64,000 nt of DNA, taken from positions 186,001 through 250,000 of the forward strand of contig CBDHHG010000033.1 in NCBI GenBank assembly GCA_965263225.1, given 5' to 3'. The DNA comes from DT-111 sp965263225 (GTDB lineage Bacteria > Bacteroidota > Bacteroidia > Chitinophagales > Saprospiraceae). Both the position numbers and the translations under genes were made by a program. Below the pieces are notes generated by a model, which had not been told where the DNA came from, ran no database searches, and saw nothing but the letters and a program-made list of their open reading frames with translations. This document shows, one piece after another, positions 54,501 through 62,443 of the stretch; within the stretch, counting starts at the first letter, position 1, and the number at the start of each line of letters is the position of its first letter.

Positions 54501-55559
54501 GTATCGCTTCAGGTCATCATCTCCGATTTTAACATCATCCAATAGCGTAGTGGAGAATTCCCAGAAAGGGTTCCACGTATCTACCACTACATCATTATAA
54601 ACATTACTAAACATAGATATTACACTATCCTGACTAACCTCTGGAGTAGGGGCTGGCGTCGGAGGCAGGATAGGATCACCAGTAGATTCGAGAGTTAAAG
54701 AACCTTCGGCATCTACCTCTCCTAACTTAGCTGTAATAACCGTTGTACCAGCATCGATCACTGTCAATACACCACTTGCGTTGATCGAGGCTACAGATGG
54801 GTCAGAGGAAGTGAAGTCAAAATATCCAGGAGCGGCGAATACGGTTTGATCCACACCATTCGGTAAGTTGGCTGTAGCTGTCAAGCCATCAACAACGAGT
54901 CTATCACCTGTCTCAGCAGTCAACTGAAGTTCGTTGCCTAGTAAAATCGCAGCCTTAGGATGTGCTACGGTTCCCAATTTTTCAAATTGGACCTCATCGA
55001 TCCAAAAGGTATAGCCCTTTCCGTCTTCTGGTCCCTCAGAATACCAAAACATACCTCTCTCCTGCGTCAGTTTAGATGCATCAGGAATGGGAATGATATA
55101 CTTTTTCCAGTTGGTGTTTACAGCAACGTTAGTGATCACAACTCGGTACTTGGATTCTGCCAAATCGTTACCAAATCCAATCTCATCAATATTAGCTGAT
55201 TTAGACGCTTTAGCCCAAAAAGTCAAAGCATCAAATCCAGTCAAATCTCGGCCTACAGGAAAGGTGTAAGCGCCACCTGCATAACCTCCACTGGGATCAT
55301 CAAGATCGGGTATGGCAAAACGCATGGAAGCTTCTCCATCGTAGGCTACGTCTTCATCTACTTGAAAGGCATCCGTTTTAGAGCCACCAAAAGCAGTGTA
55401 TTCCAGACCACCAGGGAAACCGTCTAGGAAGACCTCTCCACCAGTGGGAAAATCAGCGGGTTCCAATCCATCAATTTCTCTGCTACAGCTGAAAGCAAGA
55501 AGTAGTAGTAGCACTGCACAGAGCGTTGAGGAAACTTTGAATATTGGTTTAGCTTTCAT
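51531..55559 (-). CDS. lipoprotein with Big2 domain and six tandem binding modules (probable surface glucan-binding protein)
   Basis: This 1342-residue protein has a lipobox (LLLLAFSCSREIDG, Cys about 25), an N-terminal jelly-roll module (about 40-195; GGEVFLDGFPGGLEYTAFGG ... YTFWIDEVQFEKLG), a Big2 Ig-like domain (about 205-292; TSSDPSVASINASGVLTV), a Pro/Thr linker and six modules of about 165-180 residues. Each starts (A)APxPT...VVSLFSDxYxDVxVDTW, contains LVDFGADGAFGGGDDVEH, and ends TTVFVDNVYFY. The D-x-GADG-x-FGGGDD loop looks like a Ca2+ site. Gly- and Pro-rich linkers separate the modules. No catalytic domain is present. It takes the place of a SusE/F- or SusD-type surface glycan-binding protein, just behind the barrel-fused glycosidase. 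Glucan binding is inferred from context. Confidence 0.85.
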   Translation of the reverse strand: MKAKPIFKVSSTLCAVLLLLLAFSCSREIDGLEPADFPTGGEVFLDGFPGGLEYTAFGGSKTDAFQVDEDVAYDGEASMRFAIPDLDDPSGGYAGGAYTFPVGRDLTGFDALTFWAKASKSANIDEIGFGNDLAESKYRVVITNVAVNTNWKKYIIPIPDASKLTQERGMFWYSEGPEDGKGYTFWIDEVQFEKLGTVAHPKAAILLGNELQLTAETGDRLVVDGLTATANLPNGVDQTVFAAPGYFDFTSSDPSVASINASGVLTVIDAGTTVITAKLGEVDAEGSLTLESTGDPILPPTPAPTPEVSQDSVISMFSNVYNDVVVDTWNPFWEFSTTLLDDVKIGDDDLKRYKQLNFVGILTESAKIDATEMTHFHMDIWTPDPTDGGQTFKILLVDFGADGNFGGNDDSSHEVSFTAPTLSSGKWVSLDIPLVDFAGLVNRNNIAQLVLSGEIPNVFVDNVYYYNAGSSGRPEPTEAAPTPTVDAADVVSLYSNAYNDVPVDTWSADWDVAQLEDIQVAGDDVKLYTGLSFAGIEFTSQTVDASQLDRFHMDIWTPDPTAVPAALRIKLVDFGADGAFGGGDDVEHELAIDANTSPALASEQWVGIDLPLSAFAGLTTRSNLAQMIISGDPNTLYVDNIYFYAGEGGGGGGGDTEPMVAAPAPTQNSADVVSLFSDVYDDVPVDTWRTDWSNATFEDVLVADNATKKYSALDFVGIETVANPVDASGMTHLSMDVWSPDFTVFGIKLVDFGADGAFGGGDDVEHQINFEAPIQGEWVSLDIPLADFTGLTTTSNIAQYILVGQPTGTTTVFVDNVYFFNSEGGGGGATEPTMAAPTPTQSEADVVSLFSDAYTDVIVDTWRTDWSAATFEDVTVDGNATKKYSDLDFVGIETVSSTVDASNMTHFRMDVWSPDFTVFGIKLVDFGADGAFGGGDDAEHQINFEAPVQGEWVSFDIPLTDFTGLTTTGNIAQYILVGQPTGATTVFVDNVYFYTDGSGGMLTEPAMAAPMPTQDAANVVSIFSDAYDDVAIDTWRTDWSAATFEDVTVAGNATKKYSALDFVGIEAVSSPVDASNMTNLRMDVWSADFELFGIKLVDFGADGAFGGGDDVEHQVDFNMPMQGDWVSLDIPLTDFTGLTTTGSIAQFILVGRPAAATTVFVDNIYFYGDGDGGGNLTEPAEAAPAPTLAEADVISLFSDVYTDMPVDTWRTDWSSATFEDVMVAGNATKKYSALDFVGIETVANTVDASEMTHFHIDVWSADATFFGIKIVDFGADGAFGGGDDVEHQINFEAPQQGGWVSYDIPLTDFTGLTTQGNVAQYILVGQPTGANTIFVDNMYFHK
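51534..54660 (-). repeat. six tandem coding repeats of about 520 bp
   Basis: Module starts lie near 54660, 54136, 53590, 53067, 52548 and 52024 (minus-strand order). Periods are about 524, 546, 523, 519 and 524 bp, with a shorter last copy. Copies 3-6 are most alike, also at DNA level (for example, the block encoding FGADGAFGGGDD recurs with few changes), which points to recent amplification or continuing conversion. The stretch is prone to copy-number collapse in assemblies. Confidence 0.85.
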
Positions 55560-55574
55560 CTATTTATTTCTTTT

Positions 55575-55590
55575 TTATTTGATCAAATAA
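55575..55590. promoter_or_regulatory. 16-bp AT-rich perfect palindrome between the first two operon genes
   Basis: TTATTTGATCAAATAA is self-complementary and lies 15 bases upstream of the binding-protein start (55559). A second imperfect stem (TGTTGC / GCAACA, around 55606-55630) is next to it. It may be an intercistronic stem or regulator site; the AT richness makes chance occurrence less unlikely. Confidence 0.3.
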
Positions 55591-55632
55591 TGCGATGATA
55601 CAGGTCTGTTGCAAGACACTGCTAGCAACACA

Positions 55633-58600
55633 CTATTTGCCGATGTTGAAGTGTATATAAGTTCTAATTTCCCATTCTTGTCCGTCGTCGAAACCTGGAG
55701 CCAGAGGATCGCAAACCCTGTCACCTGCTGCATCCAAAGTAGTTGTCGGGCAGTAGCGTGGAGAAAACTGATCCAAGGAACGCCAGGTAGCGCGGATACC
55801 TGCTCTGGTATCTGGCATATCAAGCCAGGTCGGACTACCCAAATTGGTAGAAAGGTCAGCCGTTAGCTGTAGTGGGAAGGTTAAGTTGAAGTCACGATGA
55901 TAGTCAAATGGTCCCCAGTCATTCAATTTGAACATCGTTGCTACCTTAAGTTTATTGTAAATCAAACGCACATCAGTTCCGAAGCGCTCCAGTAAACGAG
56001 GATCACTACCGTTGGCCTGTGCAGTACCGCCATATACATTGGCAATGATACCGAAGTTGGTACTCACCTTAGAGACGATGCGTGCGTGGGCTTCCCACAG
56101 ATCTTTGGCTGGTGGGGCACCAGGGAAAACGAAGAGTGTACGGCCATCACCAAAGATACCAACACCGGCATCCATAGTGGTCGGCAAGTGACGATATACA
56201 AAACCTGCACTAACTGCAAATTTTGAGTCTTCCACCATGTCACTATCCCAAGAATACATCCAGGTTGCAGGTGTGGGATCGTAAGTAAATAGGATCTCAC
56301 CAGCTACAGTTTCTCGGTTACCTCTTACTGAAAATGGATCATCTAGAATATTTCTAGGTCTGCCTGGGGCAGCAACGTCACCAGGGATCGGGGCAACGAT
56401 AGGTCTTTGCCACAAGAAATTTGGAGCAATCTGGAAATTACCCATGGCATAAGTGAAACCCGTGAGGAAGTTAACTTGGTTACCACTTCCACTATCTTTC
56501 AATCTCCATCCTGTAAAGGTCTGTGTGTAATCGGCTCCACCATTGGCTACTAAGCCCATGGCGGCACCTTGTGCGTACCAGTTAACCTTACCCGAAGTAA
56601 GTGTCAACTTGAATTTTCCACCCCAGGTATCACTATCTTTGATCTGATCTTTGTAAACAGCCGATTTATCATCGTCTTCATCGATGATCTGAAATTCTCG
56701 ACCTACCAAAGGCTGTCCACCCCACATACCTCCTAGTTCGACACCCAATGGACCTAAGTCTCTTTTGATGTGTAAGGTAGCTCTACGAGTTTGTGGCATT
56801 GGAATAGCAAACGAACTTACCGTATTACCTGGGCGATCCACATCTTCGTGGAAAATCCCAGTCACGTCATACTTTCCAAACTTACGATGGTATTTTATTA
56901 ATACGGCTGGGTTAGCTCCCCACCATAATTCTGGTCCAAAAGCCACCTTAAAGCCTTTGAGCGATCTCTTCAATTCTGCTTCAAATCCAAAAGGAGCGGT
57001 ACCATTGTAGATATCAATGTTTGGACCGTAGTTCGCCTCTGGGTATAAGCCGAAGAAGTCGCCTTCATACCCCCAATGGTAGTGGCCGGTACGGTAGAAA
57101 CCCGTTAAGTCTGCCCATTTGTGATTCCAGTTGAAATCCGCTCGGTATACACTGAGTCGATTGATATCGGGTAGCGCAAGTCCACCTTGATTGGTATTCA
57201 CGGTACGAGGCCGTCCGCGATTCTCATAAAAAATTTCGTTGATTGGATTTTCCGCCACATTTCCCAGTACGTTGAAGGAAACGTTCATGCGAACATCATT
57301 ACTGGGTTTTGCTTCTACTTCAAAGAAGTATGAAGCCATGTGGTCAAAACCTAATTCATCCGGATAAGTTAGGGTGGTAGGATCAGGATCAACAGGCGTT
57401 CGGATCATGTCTCCTCCTGTCACAAAAGTGGAGATCTCTGCTCTAAAGTCACTAATTCGAACTTTCTTAGTTGATTCCGCAGCCAAAGCAGCTTTGTCTC
57501 CCCGTGCGCGAGTCACAGCATCCATCAAAGCAATCTTGCCGAAATGAGCTCTAACGGATTCGCCACTTGCACCAGGTGCGTAAGGATTAAATTCATGTGC
57601 TTGCTTCAAAGCATAATAAGCTGCTCTTGGATACAATTGATACAATCCTCGGGAATCGGTTGGGCCCTTGGCACAGATTCCGAACCATTCCTCGTTCATG
57701 TTATTTTCGCCTTCTTCAAAGTCGCGTTCGTATCCTCCGGCTCCCCAAGATGCTGTATTGTCATGAACATCTAAGTTTTTAGTTTGACCGTATTTCCACC
57801 ATCCATCGCTGAACTGGAAGGTGAATCCACCGATGGAATTACCCGCACCACTTAGACCTGCAGCATTATCATAAATTTCTTGCCAATTGTTCACCATATA
57901 GTAAGCTTGAGACAACTGGTCTTCAGCATTACTTCTCGCATTGAAGGCATCTGCCCCGAACTCTGTAAACAAGATAGGTTTACCGAATTCCTGCCGTACG
58001 CGTTCAAAAGCATCACCAAAGGAAACACCACGGTACATATTGGTTCCAAAAATATCCACGTCCTTACATTCTTCCACGATCAATTCCATAAATAGCAGGT
58101 CACCATTACAGATCGCCACCGGATGACCGGTATCTATGGCCTTCATAGCAACAGTGGCCTCATTCATTAGTTTGTACATAGCCCGGGCGCGAATGGTGGA
58201 CTTTCGATCTTGAATCGGAATATCTTCCGTCTCAGCTCCTCCCCAAAACAGGCCATAGTTATTTTCATTTCCTAGTAAGTACAATAACAATCCAGGTGTA
58301 CCTTGATATTGCCGGGCCATCTCTGTCGCCTCCTTCAGTAGCAGCTCCCGCACTCTTGGGTCGGAATACTCGGTGTTAGCAACCCAGCTTCCATCTAGCG
58401 TCAAACCATATCTACCGAAGGCGTGATTAAGCATGGTATAAATACCATACTTTTCATGTATGTATCGGATCCAACGTGGCTGAATACCCGTGTACACACG
58501 GATCACATTTACACCCATATTCTTCAATAGAGACATTTCCTCATCCAAGGCCGCTCTAATGACATCTTCTGGTTGTTGCCACAAACTATACGTAACAGTA

Positions 58601-58767
58601 GTCCCAATAGGAAAGTAATCCCAGTTCATACCATTGACCATGAAATCTTTGCCGTTGACTACGAGCTTCATTCCATCATCGGTAGTCACAACCGATACCC
58701 TATCGGCCTGGGCTGCCAGGGTAGTTGTGCATGCAAATAAGATTAATTGTAGAAGGATTTTTTTCAT
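55633..58767 (-). CDS. clan GH-A TIM-barrel glycosidase fused to a predicted outer-membrane beta-barrel
   Basis: The ATG at 58765-58767 starts a signal peptide (MKKILLQLILFACTTTLAAQ), giving 1044 residues. About 25-400 is a GH2_C-like TIM barrel: MVNGMNWDYFPIGTT, LKNMGVNVIRVYTGIQPRW, acid/base Glu in LLYLLGNENNYG (about 168) and nucleophile Glu in ILFTEFGADAF (about 267), with FQFSDGWWKYG after it. About 470-1044 has no enzyme motif but alternates short amphipathic, aromatic-rich strands (YRADFNWNHKWADLTGFYRTG, FGPELWWGANPAVLIKYHRKFG), Gly/Asn turns, and ends EIRTYIHFNIG, the pattern of outer-membrane barrels. It is the first gene of the glucan operon, with a promoter-like site about 100 bases upstream. 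A surface glycosidase or transglycosylase that also forms a pore is inferred; a soluble beta-rich domain is the alternative. Confidence 0.75.
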   Translation of the reverse strand: MKKILLQLILFACTTTLAAQADRVSVVTTDDGMKLVVNGKDFMVNGMNWDYFPIGTTVTYSLWQQPEDVIRAALDEEMSLLKNMGVNVIRVYTGIQPRWIRYIHEKYGIYTMLNHAFGRYGLTLDGSWVANTEYSDPRVRELLLKEATEMARQYQGTPGLLLYLLGNENNYGLFWGGAETEDIPIQDRKSTIRARAMYKLMNEATVAMKAIDTGHPVAICNGDLLFMELIVEECKDVDIFGTNMYRGVSFGDAFERVRQEFGKPILFTEFGADAFNARSNAEDQLSQAYYMVNNWQEIYDNAAGLSGAGNSIGGFTFQFSDGWWKYGQTKNLDVHDNTASWGAGGYERDFEEGENNMNEEWFGICAKGPTDSRGLYQLYPRAAYYALKQAHEFNPYAPGASGESVRAHFGKIALMDAVTRARGDKAALAAESTKKVRISDFRAEISTFVTGGDMIRTPVDPDPTTLTYPDELGFDHMASYFFEVEAKPSNDVRMNVSFNVLGNVAENPINEIFYENRGRPRTVNTNQGGLALPDINRLSVYRADFNWNHKWADLTGFYRTGHYHWGYEGDFFGLYPEANYGPNIDIYNGTAPFGFEAELKRSLKGFKVAFGPELWWGANPAVLIKYHRKFGKYDVTGIFHEDVDRPGNTVSSFAIPMPQTRRATLHIKRDLGPLGVELGGMWGGQPLVGREFQIIDEDDDKSAVYKDQIKDSDTWGGKFKLTLTSGKVNWYAQGAAMGLVANGGADYTQTFTGWRLKDSGSGNQVNFLTGFTYAMGNFQIAPNFLWQRPIVAPIPGDVAAPGRPRNILDDPFSVRGNRETVAGEILFTYDPTPATWMYSWDSDMVEDSKFAVSAGFVYRHLPTTMDAGVGIFGDGRTLFVFPGAPPAKDLWEAHARIVSKVSTNFGIIANVYGGTAQANGSDPRLLERFGTDVRLIYNKLKVATMFKLNDWGPFDYHRDFNLTFPLQLTADLSTNLGSPTWLDMPDTRAGIRATWRSLDQFSPRYCPTTTLDAAGDRVCDPLAPGFDDGQEWEIRTYIHFNIGK

Positions 58768-58865
58768 TGTATCTATATTTAGATCTTTGGTGCCTATTAT
58801 TTCTCTCTCTTGCACTTGTCGCATTGTTAGGCGGGATTTCATACCATTCCTAATGCGATCTTAAT

Positions 58866-58897
58866 CAAAATTAGAAGGATTTTAGCCTCCAATTAAA
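58866..58897 (-). promoter_or_regulatory. Bacteroidota-type promoter of the glucan operon
   Basis: On the minus strand TTTA (58894-58897, one mismatch from TTTG) is followed after 20 bases by TAATTTTG (58866-58873), a perfect TAnnTTTG -7 element. A transcript would begin near 58858 and carry a leader of about 90 bases before the ATG at 58767. The divergent regulator gene begins at 59005. Confidence 0.5.
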
Positions 58898-59004
58898 TAA
58901 TAGGACTCATCAAAATTTTCAATACACTTACACATTACTACATCAAACTGACTTTTCTCGAAACATAAATAGCTGATTTATAGTTACCTTCATAGTCAAA
59001 GGAA

Positions 59005-61884
59005 TTGCACATGCACTTTTTTTCCCATACAAGCAGAATTCTGACGATTTGCCTAATACTTGGCATTTCGCCGTGTTGGTCATATGGTTATTTTGCCAAA
59101 TATCCTATTCAAAATTTCACTCCTACAGAATATAAAGCAGGTATTCAAAACATTGATTTCGCCCAAAACCGGGATATGACCCTATTTGTGGCGAATAATT
59201 TAGGGGTACTTTCCTTCAATGGCATTGCCTGGAAAACGCATGATTTCAAGACGGGAAAGAAGAAGCGATCCTTAGCTTTTGACGAACAAAACAATCGACT
59301 ATATGTAGGCTCACAGGGGGAATTCGGCTACTATGAAAAGGACTGGACCTATGTTTCTCTGGTAGATATGATTCCGTCGGACGCTATGGACTTTGATGAG
59401 GTCTGGGATGTATTTCTTTTACAAGATCAAGTATACTTTTGCACCTTCAAGGGTATCTATATTTTTGATGGCAATAGCATAAAGGTGCTTAGTCATCCAG
59501 AAAGTCTAGAACGTTCCTTTTACGCCAATGGAAAATTATTTACGCAAACTCAACAAGGTCGACTTTTACAATTGGAGGGAGATAAATTGGTCGGTAATTA
59601 TGCTCAAAACCTCCAGGGACAGATAATTGCCGGAGTCATCCAGCAAAATGAAGGATATCTATTGTTCTACAACTCCGGGCAGATCGAATTCTCCAGCCCT
59701 TTTGGGGTCACCACCCGATACCCAGAGCTCATGGAGGCCCTTCGAGAAACTTACGTAAATCATGTACTGCAACTTTCCGATACGCGCTTGGCAATCTCCA
59801 CCCAAACTGCGGGGTTATTCCTCTTTGATCTACAAGCTAACACCATAGAAAGAATCAGCACACAAGAGGGACTAGCCTCCAACGCTTGTCTTCGATCATT
59901 CCAGGATTATTTTGGTAACCTGTGGATTGGTATGCAAAATGGTCTGGCTTTGGTACATATCAACTCCCCCATGCGATTACTCAACCAAGAGATTAATATT
60001 CAAGGGAGTGGCTACGAAGCTTTTGAAACCGATGAAGGTACTTACTATACCACCTCCAACGGCATCTATTATCTGGCTCGCGGAGAACGTCAATCAAGAT
60101 TCCTCTCTGGCGTGGAAGGTCCAGCCTATGGGATGGAAGAAATTGCAGGCAAAATATATGCAGGGCATCATACGGGGCTTTTCCTCTTAGAAGATGGCAA
60201 TGCAAAACGAATAGCAATAACAGATGGGCTTTGGAAAGTGAAGCAGTTGAGGTCAAAACCAGGGTTTGCTATCGGAGGGACGTATTCCGGTCTTTATCTA
60301 TTTCGCGTAAATCAAAATACAGGTTTAGAGGCGGTACAGAAAATCCAGGGGTTTGATGCCTCCAGTCGATTTTTTGAAGAGGATCAAGCTGGTAAAATTT
60401 GGGTAGGGCAATACTACAAAGGACTTTACCAACTAGAATTGTCATCAAACCTTACCCAGGCTCGCGTCAAGCCTATTTCGCAAGATTCTGATCTTCCGAT
60501 CAACGAACAGATTATCTTAAGTAGTATTGATGACGATCTCTACCTCGCCACCAATGTCGGCTTATATCAACTCCAGGCCAACAATGGTCTAGTCCAAAAT
60601 GCGGAGTTATTTGCTGAGAACATCGGCGCTGAGCCCGTCTACCTCTTGGAACAAGACCAGAAGAATCATGTACATGTCCTAACCGACAACGCAGTAGGCT
60701 TTTTCAAACGGATCAGCAATAATAACTATGCCTACGTGCCCTCCTCCCTGTATCAATTGCGGTATCATCTAAATAATGATCTCCTGCACGCCTCCATCAA
60801 TATCAAAGATGGTGTACTGTTTTCTGCTAACGAGGGCTTTATTCATTACAACCCCGCCTTGGAAGACCCTTTAAAGGCAGAACAATCACTAGTACTCAGT
60901 CGAGTGTATAGTGTCACCCATAATACCGAGTTGTATGCACGCCAGCCTTTTGCCGAGAAAGCTGAAAATATCGACAAATTAGTCATAGGTGCACAGGATA
61001 AGGTGCTGAAGATTGACCTTGAGTCTTTCCAATTTAATGACCCAATCAACCAGCAGTTCAGGTATTTCTTAAAAGGCCTGGATGAAGATTTCGGTGAATG
61101 GACGGAATCAGCTACCAAGGAATACACCAACTTGAGAGAAGGTACTTACGAATTCGTAGCTCAAACCCGTAACTATCTTGGGCAAGTGACCAATAGCCCT
61201 ACCCTCTTGTTAAAAGTCCAACCCCCTTTTCATCGCAGCACCTTCGCCAAGGTTCTCTATCTACTGATCGGGCTAGGAAGTTTGTTTAGCATTTTCCGCT
61301 ATCAAAGAGGGCGCTATCAGCGTAAAGCCAAAAAAATCGAAGAAACCAAGCAATTGGAATTAGCAGCCAAGCAGCAAAAACTCATAGAAATTGAACAAGA
61401 AAAGGAACAAGAGCTACAACAATTGAAGGAAGAGAAAATGCAGGGTGAACTGCAGCATGTGAATAACCTGCTAGCCGCCTCGACCATGAATCTTGTTGTG
61501 AAGAATGAGTTCATCGAATCCATCAAAGAAGAACTGCAAGCCGTGAAGGAGAAGGGCCGAAGTGTAGAGACCAAACAGGCGCTCGAACGACTCGTAAAAG
61601 AGATAGATACCACCCTACGCCTACAAGAAGATTGGGAACAATTCGAATATCACTTTAATAAGGTTCACCGGGATTTTCTTACCCGCTTAAGAACAGACTT
61701 CCCCGATCTCTCTCCAAATGAGCAGAAGCTTTGCGCCTTCTTACGCCTGAATCTAAATACCAAGGAGATTGCTAATCTCCTACATATCTCCCTGAGAGGA
61801 GTAGAGGTATCGCGCTATAGGCTCCGCAAAAAACTAACCCTGGAAAAAGGGCAGAATTTATCTAAGTTTATTTTGGAATATTAG
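59005..61884 (+). CDS. membrane-spanning beta-propeller / Y_Y_Y / LuxR-type HTH regulator
   Basis: This 959-residue protein has a signal peptide (about 1-28; a start at the third residue is equally possible), periplasmic propeller blades (about 35-640; LYVGSQGEFGYYEKD, GNLWIGMQNGLALVHI, GKIWVGQYYKGLYQL), a Y_Y_Y domain (about 660-738; YFLKGLDEDFGEWTESATKEYTNLREGTYEF), one membrane helix (about 748-766), a long Glu/Gln/Lys coiled coil (about 768-860) and an HTH (about 900-959; NTKEIANLLHISLRGVEVSRYRLRKK). No kinase or receiver domain is present. It is divergent from and adjacent to the nine-gene glucan operon, so control of that operon is the natural inference. It is a full-length paralogue of 7217-9976. 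Confidence 0.92.
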   Translation: MHMHFFSHTSRILTICLILGISPCWSYGYFAKYPIQNFTPTEYKAGIQNIDFAQNRDMTLFVANNLGVLSFNGIAWKTHDFKTGKKKRSLAFDEQNNRLYVGSQGEFGYYEKDWTYVSLVDMIPSDAMDFDEVWDVFLLQDQVYFCTFKGIYIFDGNSIKVLSHPESLERSFYANGKLFTQTQQGRLLQLEGDKLVGNYAQNLQGQIIAGVIQQNEGYLLFYNSGQIEFSSPFGVTTRYPELMEALRETYVNHVLQLSDTRLAISTQTAGLFLFDLQANTIERISTQEGLASNACLRSFQDYFGNLWIGMQNGLALVHINSPMRLLNQEINIQGSGYEAFETDEGTYYTTSNGIYYLARGERQSRFLSGVEGPAYGMEEIAGKIYAGHHTGLFLLEDGNAKRIAITDGLWKVKQLRSKPGFAIGGTYSGLYLFRVNQNTGLEAVQKIQGFDASSRFFEEDQAGKIWVGQYYKGLYQLELSSNLTQARVKPISQDSDLPINEQIILSSIDDDLYLATNVGLYQLQANNGLVQNAELFAENIGAEPVYLLEQDQKNHVHVLTDNAVGFFKRISNNNYAYVPSSLYQLRYHLNNDLLHASINIKDGVLFSANEGFIHYNPALEDPLKAEQSLVLSRVYSVTHNTELYARQPFAEKAENIDKLVIGAQDKVLKIDLESFQFNDPINQQFRYFLKGLDEDFGEWTESATKEYTNLREGTYEFVAQTRNYLGQVTNSPTLLLKVQPPFHRSTFAKVLYLLIGLGSLFSIFRYQRGRYQRKAKKIEETKQLELAAKQQKLIEIEQEKEQELQQLKEEKMQGELQHVNNLLAASTMNLVVKNEFIESIKEELQAVKEKGRSVETKQALERLVKEIDTTLRLQEDWEQFEYHFNKVHRDFLTRLRTDFPDLSPNEQKLCAFLRLNLNTKEIANLLHISLRGVEVSRYRLRKKLTLEKGQNLSKFILEY

Positions 61885-62006
61885 AGCATCGCACCTTAAT
61901 GAAGACTCCATTCTGATCGTAAAATTCAGAATATCATCAACACGATTGACTATCGTCATCGCCAGGAGGCTCCTATGCCCGTAATTTTAGTAAAAACGCA
62001 TAGCAC

Positions 62007-62333
62007 ATGAGTCTCAAAAAAAGATTTCTTAAGTCCCGACCTGTCTGCCAGGTTACCTTCCGTTTACCACTGGAGGCCACAAATCAAGCTACCGAGGTAG
62101 TGATACTTGGGGATTTCAACAACTGGGATGTGGACAATGGCTTCCCTATGAAGAAAACAAAGACCTATTTCACCGCTACAATCGACTTAAAACCGGATCA
62201 GAGCTATGAATTTCGATATCTAATTGATGGGGAAGTCTGGGAAAATGATTGGGAAGCCGATAGCTATATCGAAAGTCCATTGGGAGTAGAGAATTCCGTT
62301 GTTGTGACGACTCCCCCCTCAGAAACAGCCTGA
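62007..62333 (+). CDS. isoamylase early-set / CBM48-like glycogen-binding domain protein
   Basis: This 108-residue cytosolic protein is a single CBM48/AMPK-type domain: CQVTFRLPLEATNQATEVVILGDFNNWD (about 14-42), MKKTKTYFTATIDLKPDQSYEFRYLIDGEVW (about 50-80; key Tyr-Glu-Phe-Arg-Tyr), DSYIESPLGVENSVV. The N-terminal basic stretch KKRFLKSR precedes it. Such stand-alone domains occur in Bacteroidota and may bind glycogen or regulate storage enzymes. No catalytic domain is attached. It is a separate gene 123 bases after the regulator. Confidence 0.88.
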   Translation: MSLKKRFLKSRPVCQVTFRLPLEATNQATEVVILGDFNNWDVDNGFPMKKTKTYFTATIDLKPDQSYEFRYLIDGEVWENDWEADSYIESPLGVENSVVVTTPPSETA

Positions 62334-62443
62334 AACTAGGGCTTTGCAGGTTTGCTGCCTATAGCATTTAGACATAGGCTAGCTCTAGTGGCGCGTCGTT
62401 TCCCAGGATTTACCTCATCCCAATCCACTAAACCCTTCGTTAC

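Noticed and set aside
51534..54660. Regular repeats resembling a CRISPR-like array
   Set aside because: The period is about 520 bp, in frame and fully coding; these are protein modules.
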